Part shown: in pieces, positions 45,148-53,564 of the stretch
Layout of the letters: every line of letters starts with the position of its first letter
How positions within the stretch are numbered: the stretch's first letter is position 1
Assembly (NCBI RefSeq): GCF_003711225.1
Contig: NZ_CP031030.1
Location: 372,001 to 436,000 of the forward strand
DNA length: 64,000 nucleotides
Direction: 5' to 3'
Source: Runella sp. SP2
GTDB lineage: Bacteria; Bacteroidota; Bacteroidia; Cytophagales; Spirosomataceae
The notes under the pieces: generated by a model
Seen by the model: the letters and a program-made list of their open reading frames with translations, nothing else
What the model was told of the DNA's origin: nothing
Database searches by the model: none
Translations under genes and position numbers: made by a program

Positions 45148-46641
45148 TTAACAATTACTGACCCAACGGCTGAAAATCGCAAGTACTTCCTGATCATTAT
45201 CCATCAGTTCCAGCAGATAACGAATAATTTCCATGTTCTTTTGACAAAAACCGCTGTCTGGACGATAGCCCGCCATATCTCCCTGAGTGGCATGGTGATA
45301 TACAGGGTCGGCACCGCAGTAGCTTTGGAACGCACAATCCGAACACCCGGCTAAGGATTCATTTGACCAATTCTGAGCTATTTCATAGGCTTTCGGTCCG
45401 TAAAAAATATCCTCATATGAATTTTTATTCAAATCCCCCAGGCAAAAGGTGTCATCCTGCATCTCGGCCAGCATTCGGGCTTCATCGGAAGCATAGATTT
45501 TTCCATTATAGTTAAACAGCACAACGCTGTTAATAAGGCCAGACGGGGATTGTAAATCTACATAACCAACTGGAAAGGGAGTAAGGATTTTTCTCAGTAT
45601 GATGCTCGCATAATCCTCCACCAGATGGTAGCCCTGTCGATTATAGGCCAGAATATGCTCCAGCGCCCTTTTATAGAACTTCAGAAAAGTTTCTGTCTCA
45701 TAGCTGTTTTTTCGAACGTTTCGACGCGCGAATCCATAAGGGCTTATCGGGCGCAGAAAAATGTTTTTAAAGCCTAATTTTACGTATTCATCCACTATTT
45801 CTACAGGATAGTCCAGTGAACGCGAGGCTGTTGTCATCAGTGCCGACACCTTTTCTTCTCCCAGTACCTGCCTTGCACGTTCAATGCCTTTTACCGCCAT
45901 TTCATAACTATTATTGCCCAGACGCTTGCGATTCGCATTATGCAAGTTACTTGGTCCATCAATGGAGGTGGATAAAAGAATACCGTGTTCTCGACAGAAC
46001 GCCAGTATGTCCTCGGTTAAAGGGGCTAAATTAGAACAGATGACAATGTTTAGTTGTTTCCCCAATTGACGCGCCAAGGATTCAGCCTTTCGGACGGCAT
46101 ACACAATCTTCTCAAAGGCCAGTAAAGGTTCCCCTCCCTGAAATTCGAGTGTTACATTGGGATTCGGCGATTGCATCATCAGTTCAATACCTTTGTCCAA
46201 GTGGTCATACGACATATCAAAGGCGCTTTTATCCTGAGTTACCCGTGATACCTGACAGTAATGACAGGTGTGTTCACACCGAAGGGTAAGTACAAAAATG
46301 TGCAAAGCTGTAAAATCATCTAAAAATGACTTCTTGGTACGATATCTGGTAGCGAGCACATCAATAAGCGGGGGAACAGGGGTTTGAGAAATAAAAAAAT
46401 TGGCTGTCAAATCGGCATATAGTTCTTCTTCTTGTTTAATTCTGCGTTCCACGATTCTTTGTGCTGTTCCCTGGGGGACCATTAAATAATCACCTACCTC
46501 GTTAACCAAGACTTCTCGCTCTGTATTAAGAGCTGCAAAGCGAAACGGCAACAGGTAATAATTTGCATTGTTTGCAGTGCTGAAATTAGAAAGAGATTTA
46601 AAGGCCCTGAACTCTTTCTGTTTTTGTGAAAGGCTTTCCAA
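45148..46641 (-). CDS. hxsB: His-Xaa-Ser system radical SAM maturase HxsB
   Basis: A 497-residue radical SAM/SPASM-type maturase. The cluster motif is C122-EHT-C126-HY-C129, followed by EFQGGEPLLAF and STSIDGPSNLHNANR, the usual SAM-binding and barrel motifs. The C-terminal cysteines (CSDCAFQSYCGADP, then CQKN) fit a SPASM auxiliary cluster domain. It belongs to the peptide-maturase branch that includes the HxsB family, and its position next to hxsC supports this. It lies 6 bp after the MBOAT gene, so it is probably translated from the same mRNA. Confidence 0.88.
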   Translation of the reverse strand: MESLSQKQKEFRAFKSLSNFSTANNANYYLLPFRFAALNTEREVLVNEVGDYLMVPQGTAQRIVERRIKQEEELYADLTANFFISQTPVPPLIDVLATRYRTKKSFLDDFTALHIFVLTLRCEHTCHYCQVSRVTQDKSAFDMSYDHLDKGIELMMQSPNPNVTLEFQGGEPLLAFEKIVYAVRKAESLARQLGKQLNIVICSNLAPLTEDILAFCREHGILLSTSIDGPSNLHNANRKRLGNNSYEMAVKGIERARQVLGEEKVSALMTTASRSLDYPVEIVDEYVKLGFKNIFLRPISPYGFARRNVRKNSYETETFLKFYKRALEHILAYNRQGYHLVEDYASIILRKILTPFPVGYVDLQSPSGLINSVVLFNYNGKIYASDEARMLAEMQDDTFCLGDLNKNSYEDIFYGPKAYEIAQNWSNESLAGCSDCAFQSYCGADPVYHHATQGDMAGYRPDSGFCQKNMEIIRYLLELMDNDQEVLAIFSRWVSNC

Positions 46642-46647
46642 AGTATT

Positions 46648-48039
46648 TTAAAATTGATAGTAAATGAATGAATTGCTGGCCCAATCTCCAAAAAGTATCA
46701 TCAGAATAAGCAGCAAATCCATAAGAATAAGGCGTTTTATACTGATGGTTCGATCAATTGGTGATTGCAGTAAATTTTTCAGAATACCTGTGTACTCAAT
46801 CAATAGAAAGAGTAACAGCAGGGAAAGAATAATACTCAGAGAAGCTGGACTTATTATTGTATGTTGATACAGTTGCTGAAGCCCCTCAGTTGCTGCCTGA
46901 GATAATGATAATACGTGAATGTGCGAAAAGGAAGTGAATATATAAACCGCCTGAGACAGAGATTGAGCTCGGAAAAATACCCATCCCAATGTTACCAGTG
47001 TAAACGTTAGAGCTACCTGCAATGCATACGGTATCCGAATCAAAATTTTTTGACCTTCATGGGTAATTATATAGAGTATTCCGTGAAAAAGACCCCAGGC
47101 GACAAAGGTTAAATTAGCACCGTGCCAAAGGCCGCTTAATAAAAATACTAGAAGTATCCTCGCCTTGTGAGGCACAACTTTTTCAAGAGGGACATAAAGA
47201 TAATCTTTGAACCAGTAGTGTAATGTACGGTGCCAACGTTGCCAAAAAATCTGCAATGAAGATGAGCCGAAAGGATTACAGAAGTTGGGTGATAAGTTGA
47301 CACCAAATGTCAGAGCAGCTCCTCGGGCGATGTCTGTGTAGCCCGAAAAATCGCAGTATATCTGTCCAGAAAACAAGATAGTAGCTGCCAGTAACAGAAT
47401 TGGATTGAATAGTTGAGGATTCGAAAATACTGGATCAACTACCAAAGCCAATTTATCGGCCACTAGAACTTTTTTATAATATCCCCAAACAATAAACTTA
47501 GTGCCCTGTACAATCCAGCTAAACTGAGTGGGAGATTTGAAGGTGAGCTGTGGAATCAATGTCCCGACCCGTTCTATGGGACCCGCCAGCAGTTGAGGGA
47601 AAAAAGCTTTGAAAAGTGCGAACGAAAGCAAATCGGGAGGGGCTGTCTCTCTTCGGTACACATCAATCAGATAAGAAATAGCCTGTAAGCATATAAAAGA
47701 AATCCCTAACGGCAGAACTAAAGATGTAACTGGGGAGAATCCGATTGCCTCCAAAAAGAAATTTCGATATTTAAAATAAGACAGTAAAGCTATATTTAAT
47801 CCAATACCCGCCGCTAACAATTCTTTTCTGTGACCTGTAGATTTGTCAAGCCATAGAGAGATTATAAAATTTAGTATGGTGGAACCCAGAAGCAGTGGCA
47901 GGAACAACGGATTCCACCAGCCATAAAAAAAATAACTGGACAGCAATAACCAGTGTAATCTCTGGCGTGCTGGCAGCAGATTAAACAGCGTCAAAACTGT
48001 CAGTAAGAAAATTACAAATGGGATGGAATTAAACAGCAT
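46648..48039 (-). CDS. MBOAT O-acyltransferase (AlgI/DltB-like)
   Basis: 463 residues from the ATG at 48039; a longer frame overlaps the previous gene. Multiple membrane helices with the AlgI signature order: YCDFSGYTDIARG (228-240), FWQRWHRTLHYWFKDYLYVPL (from 265) and the catalytic His306 in SGLWHGAN. AlgI-type enzymes pass acyl groups across the membrane to a periplasmic partner. Here the partner is probably the SGNH protein encoded just upstream. It lies between hxsA and hxsB, which suggests that an Hxs product or an associated wall polymer is acylated. No alginate or teichoic acid genes are nearby. Confidence 0.92.
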   Translation of the reverse strand: MLFNSIPFVIFLLTVLTLFNLLPARQRLHWLLLSSYFFYGWWNPLFLPLLLGSTILNFIISLWLDKSTGHRKELLAAGIGLNIALLSYFKYRNFFLEAIGFSPVTSLVLPLGISFICLQAISYLIDVYRRETAPPDLLSFALFKAFFPQLLAGPIERVGTLIPQLTFKSPTQFSWIVQGTKFIVWGYYKKVLVADKLALVVDPVFSNPQLFNPILLLAATILFSGQIYCDFSGYTDIARGAALTFGVNLSPNFCNPFGSSSLQIFWQRWHRTLHYWFKDYLYVPLEKVVPHKARILLVFLLSGLWHGANLTFVAWGLFHGILYIITHEGQKILIRIPYALQVALTFTLVTLGWVFFRAQSLSQAVYIFTSFSHIHVLSLSQAATEGLQQLYQHTIISPASLSIILSLLLLFLLIEYTGILKNLLQSPIDRTISIKRLILMDLLLILMILFGDWASNSFIYYQF

Positions 48040-48062
48040 TTGATGAAAGGTTCTGCCTGCAG

Positions 48063-50084
48063 CTACCGTCCCAACGGTTTTCGGTAAATACTTTGAAACA
48101 TACCAAACTTGCCAGCATAAGCGATAACACTTTCTTTGGGATGGTAGACGGGATCCCATTCATCTCCCAATGAACGGGTAAGTTGCCGATTTTGCCCACT
48201 GCTGAGCGAAAGTTCAAAAAGGTCCCAGTTGCCATTTTTTCTAGCAGTGTATAAGATGTAAGAACCGTCGGGTGAAATCACTGGATCCCACTCGTCAAAG
48301 GAAGTACGAGTAAGCTGTTCTTCTTTCTCGGTTTTTAAATCCAATTTATATAGATCAAAATTACCGTTACGCTTGGATATATAAATTACAAAATCTTCAT
48401 TAGGGGCTATTACTGGCCGCCAGCTCTCAAATAGACCTCGTGTTACAGCTTTTTTAGTTCCGAGTTCCATATCTAAAAGAATTATTTGTGGATTTGAATA
48501 TTGCTCAGTTTTCGCGTCATAGAACCAGCCAGCATATGTTAGGTGCCGACCGCTGGGTGAGAAGGTTGCGATTGCTCCATACTCATTCTTACCATTGGTG
48601 ATATACCGTCGATTGGAACCGTTTGAGTTCATTATCGCCACCTTAGTTTGGTTTTCTGCTGGGTCGCCTTCCGTAAAAACAATTAAGGATTGGTTTGGCG
48701 AAAGCATCGGATGGCTTTCATCAACCTTATTAAAAGTTAGCCGATGAGACTGATTATTCTTCATTTCATTAAGGAATAGCTCCATCGTGCCGTCACGGAT
48801 TGATTGATAAGTAAAAAGCTGTCCATCTAGGCTGTAGGCAGGATATCTGTCTGAAAACAGTTCCTTACTAATAAGATTCACATCGCTAGACTCATCTTTT
48901 AAATGACGGCTGATAATGTCCGCTGTTGTTTGATGGCCATGTGGATTAAGATGTTCATCATACTCAAAAAACTGTAATTGAGTAATCTCCTGAAAGCCTG
49001 GCAGTAAATCAATCAATTGAATATGGAGTGAATCTGCCAAATGGCTTACAATTTTATTCGGCTTGAGTAAATCCAATTGCTCGGGATGTATCTTAAATGA
49101 AGTGATAACCTCATCCAGGTAACGGAAATAAGTCTGTTCTTTAGTGGGAATAAGAATTATGACTAGTTCAGCACCATCGGCTTTTACTTCTTGAGCCAGA
49201 GCGGAAACATAATGAGCGAATGCCTTTAAATCAGCTTCTTTAACGGAAGAAGTTTCGTTGTAGAATATATTGTAGGTCGCATTATCCTTTTGGGTAGGAT
49301 AAAAAGGCTCTGTCCATCTTCCCAGAGGCAATTCCCCTGGAGGCTTGTAACGGATGTTAAACAGTAGGTAACGAGCTAGATCTGAGTATTGCATGAGATA
49401 CTCTGTCCATGAATTACGGCGAGGAGCAACATTCATGAAGTCATTGAAATTGCAAATTTGCAGGAAAACCTTTTTTGGTTTTAATTTCCTTCCTTCAGCT
49501 CGGTAATAGTGATACTCGTCGGCGACAGAAAAACCGCTGATTCCCGCATTAACAATTACTTTGTTTGGAAAATAACGATAAAGTTGAGAGGTATAAAGTT
49601 CTTCGAACGGAACCTGAGCGCCCTGCGTGAAGGAATCACCAAGAAATAACCAGTCGCAATGCGTAACATTTTCATTGGCGGCAGCAAATTCAGGAATTCT
49701 GTATCCCTGTTGATTTGTTTTATAAGTAACTGAATACTCTTTATCTTCCAGATGAGAAAGCAGATGGGGCTTATTAAAGTAATAATCGTCTCGAATTGTA
49801 TAAAGATTTTCAATTACATACTCGGGGAATCCATGTCGAAATGTGACTTCGAGATGGAAGCATATCGATCCTACGGTTAATACGTTAACCAGAAGTGTGA
49901 AAGCCCAATCTGCTCCTTTTAGATAAGTATAAATCAGTAGAAAGGTAAAGCTGGCTACAGACCCAATACACCAGCCGATACTTCCCGTAAGCAGGAAAAC
50001 GATAACCGGGTTGAACAGCAAAAGTGCCAGCAGTAAAGGCAGAAGGATTGATTTTTGTACGTGCTTGAAGAACAATACTGCCAT
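48063..50084 (-). CDS. SGNH-fold acyltransferase/esterase fused to a TolB-like propeller
   Basis: 673 residues. Two to three N-terminal membrane helices (about 12-75) anchor a periplasmic SGNH domain with block I GDSFTQG (S151), block II NAGISGFS, block III NFND and block V DEHLNPHGH (D376, H378), so the triad looks intact. Residues about 410-670 form a PD40/TolB-type propeller, with repeats such as DEWDPVISPDGSYILYTARKNG. AlgJ/AlgX-like SGNH proteins complete the acyl transfer begun by MBOAT proteins, and this gene is 23 bp before one. I do not know another case of an SGNH domain joined to a TolB propeller in an Hxs operon. Confidence 0.85.
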   Translation of the reverse strand: MAVLFFKHVQKSILLPLLLALLLFNPVIVFLLTGSIGWCIGSVASFTFLLIYTYLKGADWAFTLLVNVLTVGSICFHLEVTFRHGFPEYVIENLYTIRDDYYFNKPHLLSHLEDKEYSVTYKTNQQGYRIPEFAAANENVTHCDWLFLGDSFTQGAQVPFEELYTSQLYRYFPNKVIVNAGISGFSVADEYHYYRAEGRKLKPKKVFLQICNFNDFMNVAPRRNSWTEYLMQYSDLARYLLFNIRYKPPGELPLGRWTEPFYPTQKDNATYNIFYNETSSVKEADLKAFAHYVSALAQEVKADGAELVIILIPTKEQTYFRYLDEVITSFKIHPEQLDLLKPNKIVSHLADSLHIQLIDLLPGFQEITQLQFFEYDEHLNPHGHQTTADIISRHLKDESSDVNLISKELFSDRYPAYSLDGQLFTYQSIRDGTMELFLNEMKNNQSHRLTFNKVDESHPMLSPNQSLIVFTEGDPAENQTKVAIMNSNGSNRRYITNGKNEYGAIATFSPSGRHLTYAGWFYDAKTEQYSNPQIILLDMELGTKKAVTRGLFESWRPVIAPNEDFVIYISKRNGNFDLYKLDLKTEKEEQLTRTSFDEWDPVISPDGSYILYTARKNGNWDLFELSLSSGQNRQLTRSLGDEWDPVYHPKESVIAYAGKFGMFQSIYRKPLGR

Positions 50085-50091
50085 AATTAGA

Positions 50092-50952
50092 CTATTGTTG
50101 TTGAAGCAGTTGCAATAAAGTTCTGTCTACAACCCCTGTTTGAGAAAGCCCGCGTGACAGTTGAAATGCTTTTACTGCCGCTTCGGTTGCGTCATCAAAT
50201 CTATTATTGAGACCCTCTCCATCCCGTTGTTTTAATAATTTTTTTCTTACAAGCAGTTTTTTCAATTCAAGGACTTCCTGCCCGGTATTTCCCCAGCTTA
50301 GTGAACTGTAGCTGTTACTTAAGCCTTCTGATGGAGATGCTGTTGATTTAAGATACATTAAAACGTTAGGACTCACTACTCCATCAACCTTCAGATTATT
50401 TTTCTGCTGAAACTGCTTAACAGCTGTTTCGGTTTGTGAATTAAAATAGTTTTCAAGCAGGGATGATATCTCAATAGTATACCCAAGTGTTCGCAGGAGC
50501 TGCTTTAGTTGTACGACATCGGCTCCTTCATCATTAAAACGCAGCGTACGATCTCCCAGACTGTATTTGGGAGTGCCTGTAGTAAAAGAATTGGTGCCGG
50601 ACGAGGATCCTGACGAACTGGAACGGCCTGAGGAAGACGAACCAGAGCTGCCCCTATAGCCTGAGGAAGATGAACCGGAACTGCCTCCATAGCTGGAATA
50701 ATGTGACCGATGCGATGAATGTGAGCGATGTGAGCGGTGAAAATTCCCTTCATAAGTTCCAGTTTCACTATTCATACGTTTAAGAATGAAACCAGGTTTC
50801 TTTAAAATACTAGTAAAATTTCGATTCATCATCTCACTATCATATGTGATTTTGGTAAACTCAGGAATTTCAGCGGCGGCGGCTTGCTCATTGATATTGG
50901 TTATAGCCGTTAATGCAATGCTCTGAAGAAGAAGAGGTAGCTTTTTTTTCAT
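50092..50952 (-). CDS. hxsA: His-Xaa-Ser repeat protein HxsA
   Basis: 286 residues. A signal peptide (to about residue 27, EQAAAAE) is followed by a lead segment and five consecutive HxS triplets at 72-86 (HRSHRSHSSHRSHYS). A Ser/Gly-rich linker runs to about 120, and two peptidoglycan-binding (PG_binding_1) domains follow: about 125-205 (VVQLKQLLRTLGYTIE, AVKQFQQKNNLKVDG) and about 220-283 (VLELKKLLVRKKLL, AVKAFQLSRGLSQTG). The HRSHxSHxSH pattern is the defining feature of HxsA, the presumed substrate of HxsB and HxsC. The export signal and wall-binding domains predict a modified protein bound to peptidoglycan. It is the first gene of the five-gene operon. Confidence 0.9.
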   Translation of the reverse strand: MKKKLPLLLQSIALTAITNINEQAAAAEIPEFTKITYDSEMMNRNFTSILKKPGFILKRMNSETGTYEGNFHRSHRSHSSHRSHYSSYGGSSGSSSSGYRGSSGSSSSGRSSSSGSSSGTNSFTTGTPKYSLGDRTLRFNDEGADVVQLKQLLRTLGYTIEISSLLENYFNSQTETAVKQFQQKNNLKVDGVVSPNVLMYLKSTASPSEGLSNSYSSLSWGNTGQEVLELKKLLVRKKLLKQRDGEGLNNRFDDATEAAVKAFQLSRGLSQTGVVDRTLLQLLQQQ

Positions 50953-51035
50953 AATGATAAAAGTATGATAATTTTTCAGAGGAAAAATATATGTTTGAAA
51001 AAAAATATTATCTTACCTAAATAAATGTTTCTCAT

Positions 51036-51416
51036 ATGTCGATGCTGCCAACTGGATTGTGTGATCAAATAACAGTAGATTTTCTGGAATTGCATCTTGA
51101 TGCGCAGGTGTTTAGCCGGGAAGGAATTCTTAAGTGCTTTTATTGGTATTCAAATGTATATCTAATTGAATTAATCCGTGAAGGGAATTGCTTTAAAGTG
51201 ATTATTAGTTCTAAAAGTGAAACTGGCTTAACTGAACCAGAATACCTTTATAAAAAAATAAAACAGGATCTGCTTGACTTTCAACTTCGGGAAATAATTA
51301 CTATACAAACTGCGAATGTTCGTGACCTTTTGATTGCTAAAGCATTTGCAAATGGTGCACTTGAACAAGAGATAGATGGTAATTTTGGAGACCCTCTTCA
51401 ATCGCTAGAAAGATAA
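51036..51416 (+). CDS. hxsD: His-Xaa-Ser system protein HxsD
   Basis: 126 residues with no signal peptide. The segment DLLDFQLRE at 78-86 matches the LLNDYxLRE signature of HxsD, and RDLLIAKAF follows it as in the family. Its biochemical role is unknown, but it is a constant partner of HxsA, HxsB and HxsC and may bind the precursor. It is transcribed divergently from hxsA across an 83-bp AT-rich gap, so the two share a promoter region. A degraded IS3-type element starts about 20 bp beyond its stop. Confidence 0.85.
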   Translation: MSMLPTGLCDQITVDFLELHLDAQVFSREGILKCFYWYSNVYLIELIREGNCFKVIISSKSETGLTEPEYLYKKIKQDLLDFQLREIITIQTANVRDLLIAKAFANGALEQEIDGNFGDPLQSLER

Positions 51417-51435
51417 CTATTGAAAAAGTTCTGTC

Positions 51436-52240
51436 CTACCTGCTTTCTGATGCAACCATTTTATAGTAGATACTCTGATTTTTCCTTTCAAAAGCATCAG
51501 GGGTTAAATAATTGATAGACTTGTGAGGTCGATCAAAATGATATGCCTGATACCACTGTCCAAGTGTTGGTTGAGTTCTGAGAGTGAATAAAACTAATTC
51601 AAATTTAAGCATTCTCTTCTGAGTGTACCATTGAGTTGCTCGATGATGCCATTTTGGACGGTCCGCCGCGCAGTCCTTTTCTTGAACATTCATCCACAAT
51701 GTTGATAATACGTACCCATTGTTGAGTAGGTTCAATAATGACTTCTGAAAAAAAATCCATAGCCCAGCTTTTATTAATAGACTTAGGTGATAATAAATCC
51801 CCGAATTCTTCGCGGATTCGGGCTTTTTGAGGCTTTCTGTGCAAGCTTAATTGTGCTTGTTTGTACAAACGATGTCCTCGCTTTTTATAAAAAATGTCTC
51901 CCTTGTTGCGTAAATAGGCATAAATCATCGCAAATCCCCATACAATATGATCTTTTCATACTGATTTGTATAAATCAACTAATACCGTATCAGAGATTTC
52001 TTTATCTTGTTTCAGTTTACAATGACGACGAGCATACACCGTTTGTCGTCTCCAAGTTAAAAACTTATAAAGTTTGCGTAGGCTTAGACCTTGATTCTTC
52101 ACTTGGACTTAGCTCAAAAGTTAATCTTTTTCTTCTGAGCTACAAGCTTTTTTGCAATTTCCAATGCATCGCTGATGACTCGCTTTTCCAATCTAATTCA
52201 GCGTACATCCGCGCGGGATTGGCTATCCACGACCCAGTTT
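51436..52240 (-). pseudogene. degraded IS3-family insertion element
   Basis: Fragments of an IS3-type transposase lie in several frames. At the right end (52120-52240), pieces of OrfA (RMYAELDWK, then DALEIAKKLVAQKKK) are frame-shifted. OrfB follows with an in-frame stop after LVDLYKSV, then AYLRNKGDIFYKKRGHRLYKQ, SWAMDFFSEVI (first catalytic Asp), and the C-terminal HFDRPHKSINYLTPDAF motif in another frame. No clear terminal inverted repeats were seen. The element is inactive and lies between hxsD and the AAA pseudogene. Confidence 0.8.
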
Positions 52241-52324
52241 TTTCGAGGCTATTTGAGTAATTATTCATAAAAACCTTCAAATTTCATCCTTGCAAATCAA
52301 ACACAATGTGTTATAATTGCAAGG

Positions 52325-53247
52325 ATAATTAAACGTAATACCACCTTAGAAATCGCGCAATTGCTGGAGGAATTTCCCGCCGTTGGCGTATTAGGGCCTC
52401 GCCAAGTGGGGAAAACCACGCTGGCGCAGGAATTGGCTGATACCATGAGTCCCCAGCCCGTTTACCTTGATCTGGAAAGTCCCCGAGATCGCGCCAAACT
52501 CAGCGAACCCGAGGCATATTTTGAATTGCATCAACATCAACTCATCATCTTGGATGAAATTCAAGTGATGCGGCCAGTCTGAGATGGCGACTAAATTTTA
52601 TCAATACCTACCTAGAACGAGAGGTGCCTCAATTTGGCCCCCGCATTCCAGCGGTTACCTTACGACGTTTATGGACTATGTTGGCCCACAGCCAAGGAGG
52701 GCAGTTGAACGTAGCTGCGCTGGGAGCCAATTTGGATATTGCCGCCCCAACTGCCAAGCGTTACATCGAGCTACTAGAAGATCTGCTACTCATTCGAACC
52801 CTGCGTCTTTGGTCGGGCAATGTTGGAAAACGCCTTGTCAGGACGCCTAAAGTTTACATTCGAGACAGTGGTTTGACCCATGCGCTGTTGAACCTGACTT
52901 CATTGGATGATTTATTGGGGCATCCTGTGGTTGTAGCCAGCTGGGAAGGATTTGTAATTGAAAATCTGTTATCCGTGTTGCCGCCAGGACTAACGCCGTG
53001 GTTTTATCGTACATCCGCAGGAGCAGAAATTGATTTGGTCATCGAAAAAAATAGCCAACAACGTTATGCGATTGAAATAAAACGCTCACAGGCACCTTCT
53101 GTGTCTAAAGAGTTTTATTTAGGGTGTGAAGACCTACAGGCAACCAAACAATTTGTCGTTTATTCAGGGACAGAAAGGTTTCCCATTTCCAAAAACGTCA
53201 CTGCCGTCTCATTGCTTGAGATGATGGGCGAAATAAGCCGTTGGTGA
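52325..53247 (+). pseudogene. AAA_14/DUF4143 ATPase with internal deletion
   Basis: An N-terminal piece (VGVLGPRQVGKTTLAQEL with Walker A, then LIILDEIQ as Walker B) is followed at about 52570 by a jump into another frame. There the protein resumes at SLRWRLNFINTYLEREVPQFGPR and runs to the end in DUF4143-type sequence. About 150 residues normally found between these parts are missing. The usual N-terminal Met-Ile-x-Arg is now ATA-ATT-AAA-CGT, so the start codon also looks lost. The family is often found in toxin-antitoxin-like or mobile settings. Confidence 0.8.
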
Positions 53248-53300
53248 AAAATAAGGGTAACGCTTCTCGTACTACTAAAAATAAATTATTTCCCAACAAA

Positions 53301-53334
53301 AAAAGCCGTTACAACTTGCGTTATAACGGCTTTT
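53301..53334 (-). terminator. native terminator of tRNA-Phe
   Basis: The perfect 11-bp stem AAAAGCCGTTA/TAACGGCTTTT is followed on the minus strand by a T run. It lies 6 bp past the tRNA 3' end, which shows that the DNA to the left is the native downstream flank of the tRNA gene. Confidence 0.85.
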
Positions 53335-53339
53335 ACCGA

Positions 53340-53390
53340 TGGTGGTGATGGACGGAATCGAACCGCCGACACAAGGATTTTCAGTCCTTT
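53340..53390 (-). other. 3' fragment of tRNA-Phe(GAA), att site
   Basis: The minus strand reads the 3' half of a tRNA: anticodon arm with loop CTGAAAA (GAA anticodon), T arm GGCGG-TTCGATT-CCGTC, acceptor strand CATCACC, and A-CCA. The 5' half (D arm and GGTGATG acceptor strand) is absent and is replaced by unrelated DNA after 53390. This is the usual footprint of a tyrosine-recombinase island inserted into a tRNA 3' end. Confidence 0.85.
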
Positions 53391-53501
53391 GTCAAATCCT
53401 TTTCAATTACATTGAAAGGTTTGTATATATCTTATATTCACACATTTATTGTTAGTTTGGTCTTATATGTATTCATGTGGATTCATACAAAAACACATTT
53501 T

Positions 53502-53539
53502 GTTTACGAATAGTTTACGAATTTTTTTTCGTATCTTTG
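53502..53539 (+). promoter_or_regulatory. integrase promoter with GTTTACGAA repeats
   Basis: TATCTTTG at 53532-53539 matches TAnnTTTG exactly and lies 26 bp before the integrase ATG. Directly upstream, GTTTACGAA occurs twice (53502-53510, 53513-53521), 11 bp apart, so a regulator could bind one face of the DNA here. An imperfect inverted repeat at 53398-53419 may be a recombinase arm site. Confidence 0.45.
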
Positions 53540-53564
53540 ATACTAAGGTAACCATTAATGAATC

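Noticed and set aside
51787-52260. A 157-residue plus-strand open frame
   Set aside because: It is the shadow of the IS3 remnant, whose minus-strand frames show transposase motifs.
53340-53390. A complete tRNA gene
   Set aside because: Only the anticodon arm, T arm and acceptor 3' strand are present; there is no D arm or 5' acceptor strand.
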